This document shows, in pieces, positions 45,222-53,580 of a stretch of 64,000 bases of DNA. This stretch comes from Hymenobacter guriensis (GTDB lineage Bacteria > Bacteroidota > Bacteroidia > Cytophagales > Hymenobacteraceae). The number at the start of each line of letters is the position of its first letter. The first letter of the stretch is position 1. Made by a program: the position numbers and the translations under genes. Where the stretch lies: contig NZ_JADWYK010000016.1 in the NCBI RefSeq assembly GCF_015773195.1, positions 62,001-126,000 on the forward strand. The letters run 5' to 3'. The notes below the pieces were generated by a model. That model did not search any database. It was not told the DNA's origin and saw only the letters and a list, made by a program, of their open reading frames with translations.

Positions 45222-45949
45222 TACGCTACGAGTTCAGAGGTGAGTTGAGCGCGGGCAATGAGTTCGTCGCACAGGGCGCGTACTTCCGCTTCCACGGAAG
45301 CATCGGCCCCCACCGCCCGGCGGTAGGCGGGGTTGAGGTAGCTGTAGCGGGTGGACAGGCGCTTGTAGCAGCCGAGCTGGCGCAGCGACGCCAGCAGGCG
45401 TGGGAGGCCCAGGGCGTCGGTGAATTCGTCCATGTCCTTTTCCTCTTTCAGGTTGGTACGATGCGAGTGCACGCCGAAGAACTGGAAGTCCAGCCCTTGC
45501 TCCCGCGAGAGCCGGGAAATCTCCTGCAGCAGCTGCATAAAGGAAATCGTGGCCAGGCGCTCGGCGTCGGAGGCACCCACTGGCACGAGCACCACGTTGG
45601 CGCCGCTGAGCACGTCAATCATGGCCGTGTCATCCGAGCGGCCGGGCACGTCGATGAACACCACGTCGTAGTCGTCGCTGACTTCATCAAGCCGGTCGTA
45701 CACCTGGCCCATGCCCACGGACTCCAGCGCGTAGGGAAAGGCCGGCTCGGCGAGCGTGCCGGCCAGGCGCTCCTGCTCCACGCTGGGCTGGTCGTTGGTG
45801 AGGCGCACCCCGGCCAGGGTTTGCTGGGAGTCGGCATCGACCACGAGTACGCGGTAGCCATAGTCGGCCGAGAGCGCGCCGGCCAGTACGGTGATGAGGG
45901 TGCTCTTACCAATGCCACCCTTCTGGTTGGCAACGCAGATGATTTTCAT
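45221..45949 (-). CDS. parA: ParA-family partition ATPase
   Basis: The 242-residue protein has the deviant Walker A KGGIGKS (residues 10-16), VLVVDADSQQT, and VVFIDVPGRSDDTAM as Walker B region, followed by NVVLVPVGASDAE. This is the ParA/Soj/MinD type, here in the short form without an N-terminal helix-turn-helix (type Ib-like). It moves or segregates the element with the DNA-binding protein encoded one base downstream. The AT-rich region upstream probably contains the centromere. Confidence 0.9.
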   Translation of the reverse strand: MKIICVANQKGGIGKSTLITVLAGALSADYGYRVLVVDADSQQTLAGVRLTNDQPSVEQERLAGTLAEPAFPYALESVGMGQVYDRLDEVSDDYDVVFIDVPGRSDDTAMIDVLSGANVVLVPVGASDAERLATISFMQLLQEISRLSREQGLDFQFFGVHSHRTNLKEEKDMDEFTDALGLPRLLASLRQLGCYKRLSTRYSYLNPAYRRAVGADASVEAEVRALCDELIARAQLTSELVA

Positions 45950-46330
45950 AGAACGAGGGAACTAACGGGTAAAGCCGCAACGGGCGCTGGCTGGTTGCAA
46001 AATAAGCAGCTTATTTCTCAGTTTTCAAACTTACTTGTAAACTTGTTTTTTTGTTTCCTAGAAAATAAAGCAATCATGTTACGAGAAAATAAGATGCTTG
46101 ATTTCTTGGATTACTTATTTCTTAAAAAACATAAAACAAAGGAAACAAAAATCATTGTTTACCAACTTCTCAGTAAACATTTATCAAAAGCTCTTAAGAA
46201 ACTTATTTCCTAAAATCCTAAGAAACAAACCCGAATACGGGTCGTAAAGCGGCAGGGATGCAAGGTTAGAGTTTCTATTTTCCTTGTTTCCTAGGAAATA
46301 ATAAAAAGGCGTCATCACCTTCCGACTGGG
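45950..46330. repeat. AT-rich iteron-like region upstream of parA (candidate centromere or origin)
   Basis: The region is far richer in A+T than the rest of the window. The motif TTGTTTCCTAG(A/G)AAATAA occurs at 46051 and 46284. CTTATTTC or its complement occurs at 45999, 46010, 46084, 46114 and 46202, including the small palindrome around 45999-46017. A perfect TTTCCTAGGAAA lies at 46287-46298. Repeats in both orientations next to parA are typical of parS-type or replication-origin arrays. No gene is convincing here. Confidence 0.55.
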
Positions 46331-46644
46331 CATTGCTGGTGCGGCGGTGCATACCGAACAAGCAGCAGACTTAACCTCTCACCAGAAGAACAGCGTGCTC
46401 CAACCCAAAGCAGAATCTCCACGGGCTACCGGGGGAGGCAGCGATATCCGCAACCGACCTAGTCAGCTCGCCCCTAGTCTCGGAAATGTCAATAGAGAAG
46501 GTAGCAGGGTAGTTAGCAAGAAGACTACCCTTTAATTGCGCTAACGCGCTGATTAAAGGGTATTTATTTATCAACAGAGTTGATAAAGCATAAAATGAGA
46601 CTCTAAAGTCTTAACAGACAGCAGCTAGTAGTTAAAAATCGACT
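46331..46644 (+). other. Candidate oriT region upstream of the mobilisation genes
   Basis: This interval lies directly before the MobC-like and relaxase genes, the usual place of oriT. It contains an imperfect inverted repeat ACCCTTTAAT/ATTAAAGGGT (46527-46561) and a perfect one, TTATCAAC/GTTGATAA (46568-46586). No nic-site consensus was recognised. Short frames here have no support. Confidence 0.45.
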
Positions 46645-47133
46645 ATGCAGGACCAGAAATCATCATCGTTGACCCCGCCAAGCACGGGCCCGGCCTTGAA
46701 GCACCTTACGGTCAGCGGCCCGGCGCACCGACTGGTAGGAGCGGAGTCGGCCCGGCTGGGCCTGACCCGCACGGAATACGCCGACGCGGCCATTCGCTAC
46801 TTCGCAGAAAGGAGCCTGAACCCGGTGGAAGCCCAGGCCCGGGAAGGGCAGCTCATCATGGCAGAAGTAAAGCGGCTGGGCGACCGGGTGTTCTCTTACC
46901 TACAGGAGCAGGAGCGGGGCTTGCTGCTGGAAATGGTGCGCTCCCAGCTGAGCCAGCAGGCCGTGCAGGAGCAAACGTTGCGGGTGGTAGAGAATTTATT
47001 GGCCCCGGAAGGGGGGGAGGCCCTGCATAAAATCCAGCGCAAAAATCAGGAGCGTATTGCGGAAGCAACGGCCGCCGGGTTGGCGGCCCTGAACATTAAG
47101 GCGCTGAATAAACAGCCTGGTAACGGGAAATAA
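46645..47133 (+). CDS. MobC/BtgA-like relaxosome accessory protein
   Basis: The 162-residue protein has a ribbon-helix-helix-like segment (LTVSGPAHRLVGAESARLGL, TRTEYADAAIRYFAERSLNP), then a long helical region (MAEVKRLGDRVFSYLQEQERGLLLEMVRSQL). This fits the BtgA/MobC family encoded before relaxases in Bacteroides mobilisable elements. It would bind near oriT and help the relaxase. The gene ends 4 bases before the relaxase start. Confidence 0.65.
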   Translation: MQDQKSSSLTPPSTGPALKHLTVSGPAHRLVGAESARLGLTRTEYADAAIRYFAERSLNPVEAQAREGQLIMAEVKRLGDRVFSYLQEQERGLLLEMVRSQLSQQAVQEQTLRVVENLLAPEGGEALHKIQRKNQERIAEATAAGLAALNIKALNKQPGNGK

Positions 47134-47137
47134 TACC

Positions 47138-48163
47138 ATGCACGCCAAGCTAATTAACCCCAAAGCCAACGGCAAGAAAGCCTATAATAACCAGGGCAGT
47201 GCGGCGCAGGCCTTGAATTACCTGACCCACGAGGCCCGGCAAAACGGCCAGGAAGCGCAGTTCTTTGACGGGCAGCGGGAGGCACTGGACCGGGAATCCG
47301 TAATGGGGGCGCTCGATAACAACGTGAAGGGGCTGCGGGCCAACGAGGCCAAGTTCTATTCCCTAGTGTTGAGTCCCAGCCCGGAAGAGCTGGCGCACAT
47401 CGGGGGCGGTGATGAAGCGAAGCTGCGCGCCTACACCCGGGAGGTGATGGCGGCCTACGCGGCGGGCTTTCGTCTGAAAGACGGCGGGGCGGTGGGGAAG
47501 GATGACCTGGTGTGGGGCGCCATCATTCACCAGGAGCGCACCCACCGTGGCACCGACCCAGCCGTGAAAGAAGGGGAAGCCAGAGCGGGCCAGCCGCGCC
47601 CCGGCCTGCAGGCTCATATCCACGTGGTGGTCTCGGCCCGAGACCGGAATCAGCGCGTAACGCTCAACCCCGGCGGGCGCGTGAGCCGGTTCAGTCTGCG
47701 CGACTGGCAGGACGAGGCCCGGGTGCAATTCGAGCGCCAGTTTCAGTACCAGGGCCCGGCCCCAAAACGAAAGCAGGCCCCCACCGTTTCTGCGCTTAAC
47801 CCGAAACGCAACGCGCGGATTGCGGAGCGCGTCGAGCAAATAAACCGGCAGGCGGACCCGAGCCAGCGCTTGGAGGCGGAGCGGGTGCAGCGCATCGCGC
47901 AGGCCCGGGGCTACGACCCCATTTTCTACGACCGGCTGCGGCGGCTGGAAGACCGGGCCCGGCAGGGGCAGCCGCTGGACAACGCCTACCACCTGCTGGC
48001 CACGGGGCGCGAGGAGCCGGCCCGCGCCAATACCGGGCACCAGGTGCGGCAGGCCCTGCACAGCCTTCAGCAAGTCGTGCGCGCCAACAGAGGCCCCGAG
48101 CAAGTGATAACCGAGGATATAGGCGAGCCGCGCCGGCGCGGACAATGGGAAGCCGAGCTGTGA
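47138..48163 (+). CDS. Relaxase/mobilisation protein (BtgB/DUF5712-like)
   Basis: The 341-residue protein has an N-terminal ALNYLTHEARQNG with the likely Tyr. The HUH-type metal motif is in LQAHIHVVVSARDRNQ (two His two residues apart, near residue 160), followed by KRKQAPTVSALNPKRN. This arrangement is found in the Bacteroides BtgB/DUF5712 mobilisation relaxases. It would nick oriT and stay bound to the 5' end. It is shorter than many relaxases, having no helicase or primase domain. The family call rests on the HxH motif, size and its MobC-like neighbour. Confidence 0.72.
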   Translation: MHAKLINPKANGKKAYNNQGSAAQALNYLTHEARQNGQEAQFFDGQREALDRESVMGALDNNVKGLRANEAKFYSLVLSPSPEELAHIGGGDEAKLRAYTREVMAAYAAGFRLKDGGAVGKDDLVWGAIIHQERTHRGTDPAVKEGEARAGQPRPGLQAHIHVVVSARDRNQRVTLNPGGRVSRFSLRDWQDEARVQFERQFQYQGPAPKRKQAPTVSALNPKRNARIAERVEQINRQADPSQRLEAERVQRIAQARGYDPIFYDRLRRLEDRARQGQPLDNAYHLLATGREEPARANTGHQVRQALHSLQQVVRANRGPEQVITEDIGEPRRRGQWEAEL

Positions 48164-48197
48164 TTCAATCAAACCCTACCCTTTAGATAAACTCTGC

Positions 48198-50342
48198 ATG
48201 AGCATGATGAGCGCCCCCCGGCAGCCGGGCAACCAACGCCTGACCGGCTTCTACGTCGGCCTAACCTTCCTCCTGATGGTGCTGGCCGGCGGCGAGTACT
48301 ACTTGCTGACCCACCCGGACCTGATGGCGGGGGCCGCGTCCGCTGCGGGCCCGAAAGCGGGCTTGGGCACCTCAATCACCACCCGTCTGCTGGCCGGTCT
48401 GGGAAGCTTCTACCAGCGCTATGGCCTGCTGGTTCGCGGCGCGGTGCTGGTGGGAGGGGGGCTGCTGGCCGTGCTGCTGAAAATGCCCCCCGCCCGGCCC
48501 GGGCAGCGGCGCTGGCAGCCCACGCAGCTACAGCTGCGGCGCGTGCAGTTGGCGACCGCGGGGGTGGGCTCACTCAGCGGGACGCTGCTGCTGGCCCTGG
48601 CCCCGTTTTCGGCGGGCATCATTGCCTGGCTCTACCCCACGGCCGCCGGGCTGGTTCTGGGCGCGGGCCTGGTTGCGGGTGTGGTGCGGGCCCTGCACAA
48701 GACCGAGCGGTTTGGCCTGCGCACCGAGCGCCAGCAGCAGCAGTCGGAGCACGGCTTCAGCTTGGCCACGACCGACGGGGGCTGGATTAACATTCCCAAC
48801 CCGTTTCGGGGCACGCTGGTGCTGGGCGGCGCCGGAGCGGGCAAGTCCTATTCCATCGGGGAGCCTTTGATTGAGCAGTTCACCGAGAAAGGCTTTGCTG
48901 GCCTCATCTACGACTTTAAGTTTCCTGTGCTGGCCGAAGCCGCGCAGAAAGCCTTTGTGCTGGCCGATGCCAAAGCCCGGGCGGCCGGGCGGGAGCCCGC
49001 TCAAGTGCAGCTGCACATCATCAACTTTAAAGACCTGGAACGCAGCGAGCGAGTGAATCCGCTGCGGGCCGACAAGATGCCGGTGGTGGCGTACGCCAAC
49101 GAGTACGCCCGCGCCATCATGGCCAACCTGAACCCGGAGAGCATCAAGAAAATGGACTTCTTCGACACCAGCGCCAACGCTTTTCTGACGGCCATCATCT
49201 GGTTCTATAAGAAAAACTTCCCTACGTTCTGTACCCTGCCCCACGTGGTGAACACGGCCCTGCACCCGGACTTTACCCACGTGCTGAGCATGCTCGACTC
49301 GGACCCCGAGTGCGGGGACATGGTACGCTCCATCACCACGGCCGTCAAGCAGCGGGCCGAGAAACAAGTAGCCGGCGTCATAGCCTCGCTGCAGATTGTG
49401 CTCACCCGCATCAACTCGCCGGAAATTGCCTGGGTGCTCACGCCGGACGAGGCAAGAGGGGAGGTGTTCAGCCTGGAGCTGAACGACAAGAAAGCTCCCA
49501 AGGTGCTGGTCGTGGGCAACGACCCCACGCTCAAGGAAACCTTCTCCCCGGTCATCAGCTGCATCGTGGCCGTGGCCCTGAAGCTGATGAACCAGCAGCA
49601 CAAGCACCCGAGTTACGTGTTCCTTGACGAGGCGGCCACCATCTACGTGCCCAACCTGGAGGTGATACCGGCCACGGCGCGCAGCAACAAGGTGGCCATG
49701 ATTTACATGACCCAGGACCTGAGCCAGATGATTGACGCCTACGGCCGGGAGAAGATGCAGGTGATGGTGAGCAACCTCAACAACCAGTTTTTCGGCAAAG
49801 TCAACTCGCTCGAAACGGCCAAGTTCGTATCGGAGCTGGTGGGGAAGGAAGACCGGGAGATGGTATCGGCCAGCCTGGGCCGCAGCCAGAGCGGCGGCGC
49901 CCGCGGCGCGGGCAGCAGCAGTAACCAGAGCGTGAGCTGGCAGGAACGCAACCTCGTGCGCCTGCAGGATACCATAACCCTGGAGACGGGAGAATTTATC
50001 GGCCAGACCGTGGAAACGGAGCAACCCTTTTTCCAGGGGAAAGTGGCGCGTCAGGCCACGCCAGGCAATTACCCGCTGCACCCACTGGCCACGTTCGAAG
50101 GCGGGCCGGCGCCAGTGTTGGAAGCGGCGCCGGCAGGGGAGGAGCCGAGCCGGGACTGGCTGAGCCAACGCCGGGCGGCGCGACAGGCGGGTAGTCAGCC
50201 CACGGCGGAGCCGGTCGGTGCGCTTCAGGCTGTCATTCAGGCCAATTTTGCCTTGATTCGGGAGGATGTGGCCGGCATTGTTGGGCAGTACGCCAACACC
50301 CTCAAGCCGGGACAAATGCCGGACAATGAGCCCACGCTTTAG
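48198..50342 (+). CDS. Type IV coupling protein (VirD4/TraG-type ATPase)
   Basis: The 714-residue protein has three or four N-terminal hydrophobic helices (FYVGLTFLLMVLAGGEYYLL, GLLVRGAVLVGGGLLAVLL, GIIAWLYPTAAGLVLGAGLV). Walker A GGAGAGKSYS lies near residue 210 and Walker B SYVFLDEAATIYVP near 473, followed by IYMTQDLSQM. These are the marks of VirD4-like coupling proteins that bring the relaxase-DNA complex to the secretion channel. It forms a mob block with the two preceding genes, 15 kb from the tra operon. Confidence 0.88.
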   Translation: MSMMSAPRQPGNQRLTGFYVGLTFLLMVLAGGEYYLLTHPDLMAGAASAAGPKAGLGTSITTRLLAGLGSFYQRYGLLVRGAVLVGGGLLAVLLKMPPARPGQRRWQPTQLQLRRVQLATAGVGSLSGTLLLALAPFSAGIIAWLYPTAAGLVLGAGLVAGVVRALHKTERFGLRTERQQQQSEHGFSLATTDGGWINIPNPFRGTLVLGGAGAGKSYSIGEPLIEQFTEKGFAGLIYDFKFPVLAEAAQKAFVLADAKARAAGREPAQVQLHIINFKDLERSERVNPLRADKMPVVAYANEYARAIMANLNPESIKKMDFFDTSANAFLTAIIWFYKKNFPTFCTLPHVVNTALHPDFTHVLSMLDSDPECGDMVRSITTAVKQRAEKQVAGVIASLQIVLTRINSPEIAWVLTPDEARGEVFSLELNDKKAPKVLVVGNDPTLKETFSPVISCIVAVALKLMNQQHKHPSYVFLDEAATIYVPNLEVIPATARSNKVAMIYMTQDLSQMIDAYGREKMQVMVSNLNNQFFGKVNSLETAKFVSELVGKEDREMVSASLGRSQSGGARGAGSSSNQSVSWQERNLVRLQDTITLETGEFIGQTVETEQPFFQGKVARQATPGNYPLHPLATFEGGPAPVLEAAPAGEEPSRDWLSQRRAARQAGSQPTAEPVGALQAVIQANFALIREDVAGIVGQYANTLKPGQMPDNEPTL

Positions 50343-50417
50343 GGGCATTTGAGGCACCTTCAATACCAGTTTTTTGTTAACTAAATGCCTCTAGTTCCTC
50401 CCATTTACGTATTTTGC

Positions 50418-50675
50418 ATGATGGAAACGCCCGCCTATCCGACCCCGCAGTTTGGCCCCCGCGAGCAGACCCGCGAGCAGCGGCAGTTCATCATCAGCCA
50501 GTCGCTAGGCATCACCCGCAGCCAGGGTCCCTACGAAGTGCCGGAGTGGCAGGCCGCGCTGCACGAGCAGTACATAGATGGCCTCGTTGACCTGGACTAC
50601 GTGGGGGCGCGCCATGACGAATACCGCGCTCAGCTCATTGCGAGCCAGGCGTCTGCTGCCGTTGCAAGCAAATAA
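50418..50675 (+). CDS. VbhA-like Fic antitoxin
   Basis: The frame can start at 50385, 50418 or 50421; 50418 (MMETPAYPTPQ) is used here. The product of about 85 residues has a helical C-terminal part, PEWQAALHEQYIDGLVDLDYV, matching the second half of VbhA antitoxins. In known members the first helix carries SxxxEG, which inserts into the Fic active site. Here the corresponding stretch reads SLGITRSQG, so the key Glu may be replaced. It precedes the Fic toxin gene by about 90 bases, as expected for this pair. Confidence 0.6.
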   Translation: MMETPAYPTPQFGPREQTREQRQFIISQSLGITRSQGPYEVPEWQAALHEQYIDGLVDLDYVGARHDEYRAQLIASQASAAVASK

Positions 50676-50766
50676 TCCTCTTTCGTGACACCTCAGCCCG
50701 GCCACCTGCGCCGCGCGGTATTGCCCCGGCGTTTTACGGTTACCGAGCGCCGGGCACTGCACGTTT

Positions 50767-52107
50767 ATGACTGACCGCTTCACCAATCCGGAAACCGGCG
50801 TTTTCTACAACCGGCTCGGCATTACTGATGCTGACGAGCTGGACCGGGAAACCAAGCGCCTTTCCTTGCGCCGGCTCTCGGAGCTGGCCGCCGGCCGCGG
50901 CCCGCAAGGCGACAGCTTCGATGCCGCGCGGCTGCGCGCGACGCACCAGTACCTGTTCCAGGATACGTTTGAGTGGGCCGGCCAGACCCGCCGGGAGGGT
51001 GCTTTTCAAGGGGTCAAGGCGGCCGATTTGCCGGGCATGGAGCGGCCCATGCACTTCGCCCCCTACGAGCGCATCGACGAGCGCCTCAACGCGCTGGGCG
51101 AGCAGCTCAAGCAGGAAAACAACCTCACGGGCTTGCCCACCACGGCCGCGTTTGCCGAGCGGGCGGCCTACTACTTTGACCATTACAACCACGTGCACGC
51201 TTTTCGCGAGGGCAACGGGCGCACGCTGCAGGCCGCTTTCAGTGAGTTGGCGCAGCAGGCGGGCTACCGGGTTGACTTTGCCCGGGAGCACGAAAAGCTC
51301 AACCCCGCACGGGACCAGGGCATCGTTAGCCTGCACGGGGCCCCGCATCGGGAGAAGGATTTGCAGGCCCTGCGCGACTTGTTTACCCGCAACACCACGC
51401 CGCTGCCCGGACCGGAAGCCGAGGCGGCCCGCCATCCTAGCCAGGCCCGGGCCTTGGCAGATGGACCCATACCTGCGGTCCGGCAGATAGAGCAGCTCCG
51501 TGAGCTGGTGGCCGCCACCCCGGCCCTGCAGCAGCTGGTGGCTGGCGTGGACTACCGCCGCAACCAGCGCGCCGACGCCTTATTGAGCCAGGTGCTCGAC
51601 ATCGACCGCAACCCGCAGACGGGCGTGGCCCAGCACGGAGTTGAACTGCGGCAACTGCTGCAGGAGGCGGCGCAGGACAAACGCTTCCAGGACCCGCAGT
51701 CGCAGCGGGAGGCGGCCCGTTTCGGGGCCGCGCTGGCAGTTCTGCAGCCCCCGGAGCCAACGAAAGCAATGGAGACCCCGCCGGCTTTGTCTGCCACTGC
51801 ATCACCGCCCGCGGGGACGGCCGCGTTCGTGCAAGCCGCCAAGCAGTTGGTCGAGGGATTGGAGGAACAGGGCTACCCTGGGCCGGCTGATTCCTTGTTA
51901 AGGGCAGCCAAGGCCGTGGAGAAATCCTCTTACTTGGGCGGCGCCAATTTGCAGGCGGTGAGCGAAGCTTTGACTAGGGCCGAGAAAATACCCGCACTGT
52001 CCGACGACGCAGCCGCATTGCGCGGTGCCGGGCGCAGTTTGCAGCAAGCACAGCGGAGTATTGCCCCACCGACGCCGGGCCGGGAGAACGATGGCCCTGA
52101 ACGCTAA
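50767..52107 (+). CDS. VbhT-like Fic toxin with long C-terminal extension
   Basis: The 446-residue protein has a Fic domain in its first 200 residues: LRATHQYLFQDTFEWAGQTR, FAERAAYYFDHYNHVHAFREGNGRT with the HxFREGNGR catalytic loop near residue 144, and LNPARDQG. No inhibitory motif is visible at its own N-terminus, in agreement with a separate antitoxin (class I). Residues about 210-446 are helical and Ala/Gln-rich, with no BID domain recognised. VbhT-type enzymes AMPylate topoisomerases. The location right after the coupling protein makes transfer through the conjugation system conceivable. Confidence 0.85.
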   Translation: MTDRFTNPETGVFYNRLGITDADELDRETKRLSLRRLSELAAGRGPQGDSFDAARLRATHQYLFQDTFEWAGQTRREGAFQGVKAADLPGMERPMHFAPYERIDERLNALGEQLKQENNLTGLPTTAAFAERAAYYFDHYNHVHAFREGNGRTLQAAFSELAQQAGYRVDFAREHEKLNPARDQGIVSLHGAPHREKDLQALRDLFTRNTTPLPGPEAEAARHPSQARALADGPIPAVRQIEQLRELVAATPALQQLVAGVDYRRNQRADALLSQVLDIDRNPQTGVAQHGVELRQLLQEAAQDKRFQDPQSQREAARFGAALAVLQPPEPTKAMETPPALSATASPPAGTAAFVQAAKQLVEGLEEQGYPGPADSLLRAAKAVEKSSYLGGANLQAVSEALTRAEKIPALSDDAAALRGAGRSLQQAQRSIAPPTPGRENDGPER

Positions 52108-52145
52108 ACACCCACCATTCCCATACTCAACCTTACGTCCCGTTC

Positions 52146-52457
52146 ATGAATTTATACATCGAAGCCGAGTACGAAGCAGCCAGCTGGGAACTGGAGCAGC
52201 TACTGGACCAGTGGCCGCAGCAAGCAGAGCGTACGCTCACGCTATTGGCCGCTATTGAGGAATTCTTTCGGCAAGGCGCTTGCCACTGGCCTGCGCCGGC
52301 AACCCCGAGCCTGCCCGAAGGTCCGATTGAGGAAGCGCGTCGCGCTAGGTCATGGGCCCACCGCGAAAATCCCGCACTGGCCCGGCAATACCTGCTTAAC
52401 CTAACCCAAGCCAAGGATGCCTTAGCCGCCCGGGAAAATCGGGAGCGTAAAGAGTAG
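52146..52457 (+). CDS. Small hypothetical protein
   Basis: The 103-residue product (MNLYIEAEYEAASWELEQLLDQWPQ...) is strongly helical and acidic at its start, with a Pro-rich centre and a charged end (ALAARENRERKE). No motif is recognised. It lies 38 bases after the Fic toxin gene on the same strand, so it may belong to the same transcript. Confidence 0.5.
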   Translation: MNLYIEAEYEAASWELEQLLDQWPQQAERTLTLLAAIEEFFRQGACHWPAPATPSLPEGPIEEARRARSWAHRENPALARQYLLNLTQAKDALAARENRERKE

Positions 52458-52495
52458 CCCACAATAGACCCCAGCTAACTGCTACCTTGCAGCAG

Positions 52496-52696
52496 ATGAA
52501 GGACGATGAACTCCAGTTTCTGCAGGAGCAGCTTGAGGCAACCGAATTGCTTCCCTGCGCCACCTGCCAGCAGGAAACACTACACGCCCATATGGAGGTG
52601 CTGGAGCGGTACGCGTACGCCACGGAGTTACTGATGGAATGCACTGCCTGTGGCACTCGTCGCACGTGGATGCAACTGCACGAGACGCGCCCATAG
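52496..52696 (+). CDS. Small zinc-ribbon-like protein
   Basis: The 66-residue product (MKDDELQFLQEQLEATELLPC...) contains CATCQQETLHAHMEV and MECTACGTRRTWMQL, two CxxC pairs spaced as in a zinc ribbon. No specific family is recognised. The start at 52496 is the first ATG; an upstream TTG is less likely. It ends the plus-strand block of the transfer region. Confidence 0.5.
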   Translation: MKDDELQFLQEQLEATELLPCATCQQETLHAHMEVLERYAYATELLMECTACGTRRTWMQLHETRP

Positions 52697-52769
52697 CATA
52701 AGCAACAGGGCATTCGCAAGCACACCACTCTTTGCCAACTTTCCTGGCAAGAGTGCCCTTACGTTGGTA

Positions 52770-53102
52770 CTAGCTGCGAGGCCAGAAGAGAATGACGCTC
52801 ACCCCGACCATGACGATGAGCCCTCCAATCAGGTCAAGCCGGTCCGGTTTGAAACCGTCGAAGTACCCGGCCCAGGCGATGGACATGACGATGAAAATGG
52901 CGCCGTACACGGCGTAGGTTTTGCCAAACGAGGTGACCTGCCAGGTGGCGACGATGCCATAAAACACCAGCATGACAGCGCCCACAATGCCCCACCACAG
53001 TGGCTTGCCCGAGCGCAGCCATTGCCACATGAGGTAGCCCCCGCCGATTTCAAATAGGCCCGCCAGCACAAATAGCCCCAGAGCTTTGAATATAGCCATC
53101 AT
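52770..53102 (-). CDS. YnfA/UPF0060 family membrane protein
   Basis: The 110-residue protein has four membrane helices and the signature segments AGLFEIGGGYLMWQWLR, RLAYAV-equivalent GKTYAVYGAIFIVMSIAWAG, and PDRLDLIGGLIVMVGVSVIL. The family resembles small multidrug resistance proteins and occurs near metal and biocide resistance genes. The substrate is not established. It is divergent from the ArsR-MerTP block. Confidence 0.85.
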   Translation of the reverse strand: MMAIFKALGLFVLAGLFEIGGGYLMWQWLRSGKPLWWGIVGAVMLVFYGIVATWQVTSFGKTYAVYGAIFIVMSIAWAGYFDGFKPDRLDLIGGLIVMVGVSVILFWPRS

Positions 53103-53180
53103 AAAAGGTGAAAAGGTGAAGCTAATGAATGCGTAAGGTACGGACTTGTTATTTTAGCTTTTGCTTAAATACGAAAGCAT

Positions 53181-53188
53181 TAACTTTG
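53181..53188 (+). promoter_or_regulatory. Promoter -7 element of the mercury-type block
   Basis: TAACTTTG matches TAnnTTTG and lies 14 bases before the ArsR-family start at 53203. A TTG at 53161 is 17 bases upstream, slightly closer than the usual 19-21. Confidence 0.45.
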
Positions 53189-53202
53189 GTAAAATTTAAA
53201 CC

Positions 53203-53580
53203 ATGACTTCAACTTCTTGCATTCGGGTATTCGCCGACACCGAGCACATTGACCAGAGCAAGCGCCGCTTGGCTGCTGCCGAGCCAGGACTGCAGTCACT
53301 GGCGGCCGTGTTAGCGCTGGCTGGCAACGAGGTGCGCCTGAAAATGCTGTTTCTGCTACTGGACAAGCAGCAGCTGTGCGTGTGCGACCTGGCCGACGTG
53401 TTGCAGATGAACGTGTCGGCCATCTCCCAGCACCTACGCAAGCTCAAGGACGGCGGGGTCATTCAGGCCCGCAAAGTCGGGCAAACGGTATTCTACTCGC
53501 TGTCGGCGACGCATCTGTCCGTGCTGCAACCCCTGCTGACCCCGACATTCGCCTCCCTTCTTCTCACGCCCACTCGATGA
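53203..53580 (+). CDS. ArsR/SmtB-family metal-sensing repressor
   Basis: The 125-residue protein has the winged-helix core EVRLKMLFLLLDKQQLCVCDLADVLQMNVSAISQHLRKLKDGG. The CVC within QLCVCDLA corresponds to the ELCVCDL metal-binding site in the recognition region of CadC/ArsR-type sensors. An N-terminal Cys (TSCIRVF) may add a ligand. Binding of Hg, Cd, Pb or similar metals would release DNA. Its stop overlaps the MerTP start (ATGA), so it most likely controls that gene. Confidence 0.88.
   Translation: MTSTSCIRVFADTEHIDQSKRRLAAAEPGLQSLAAVLALAGNEVRLKMLFLLLDKQQLCVCDLADVLQMNVSAISQHLRKLKDGGVIQARKVGQTVFYSLSATHLSVLQPLLTPTFASLLLTPTR

Noticed and set aside
45245..46213. Long plus-strand frame of 322 codons opposite parA
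   Set aside because: It is a shadow of parA in a GC-rich gene and then runs into the AT-rich repeats, where the product becomes Lys/Leu low-complexity.
46347..46574. Opposite-strand frames of 62 and 67 codons in the candidate oriT region
   Set aside because: They overlap each other, contain the inverted repeats, have no family resemblance, and lie in the position expected for a non-coding transfer origin.
48570..50363. Minus-strand frame of 597 codons opposite the coupling protein gene
   Set aside because: Arg/Gly/His-rich translation without domains; the plus strand encodes an intact VirD4-like ATPase.
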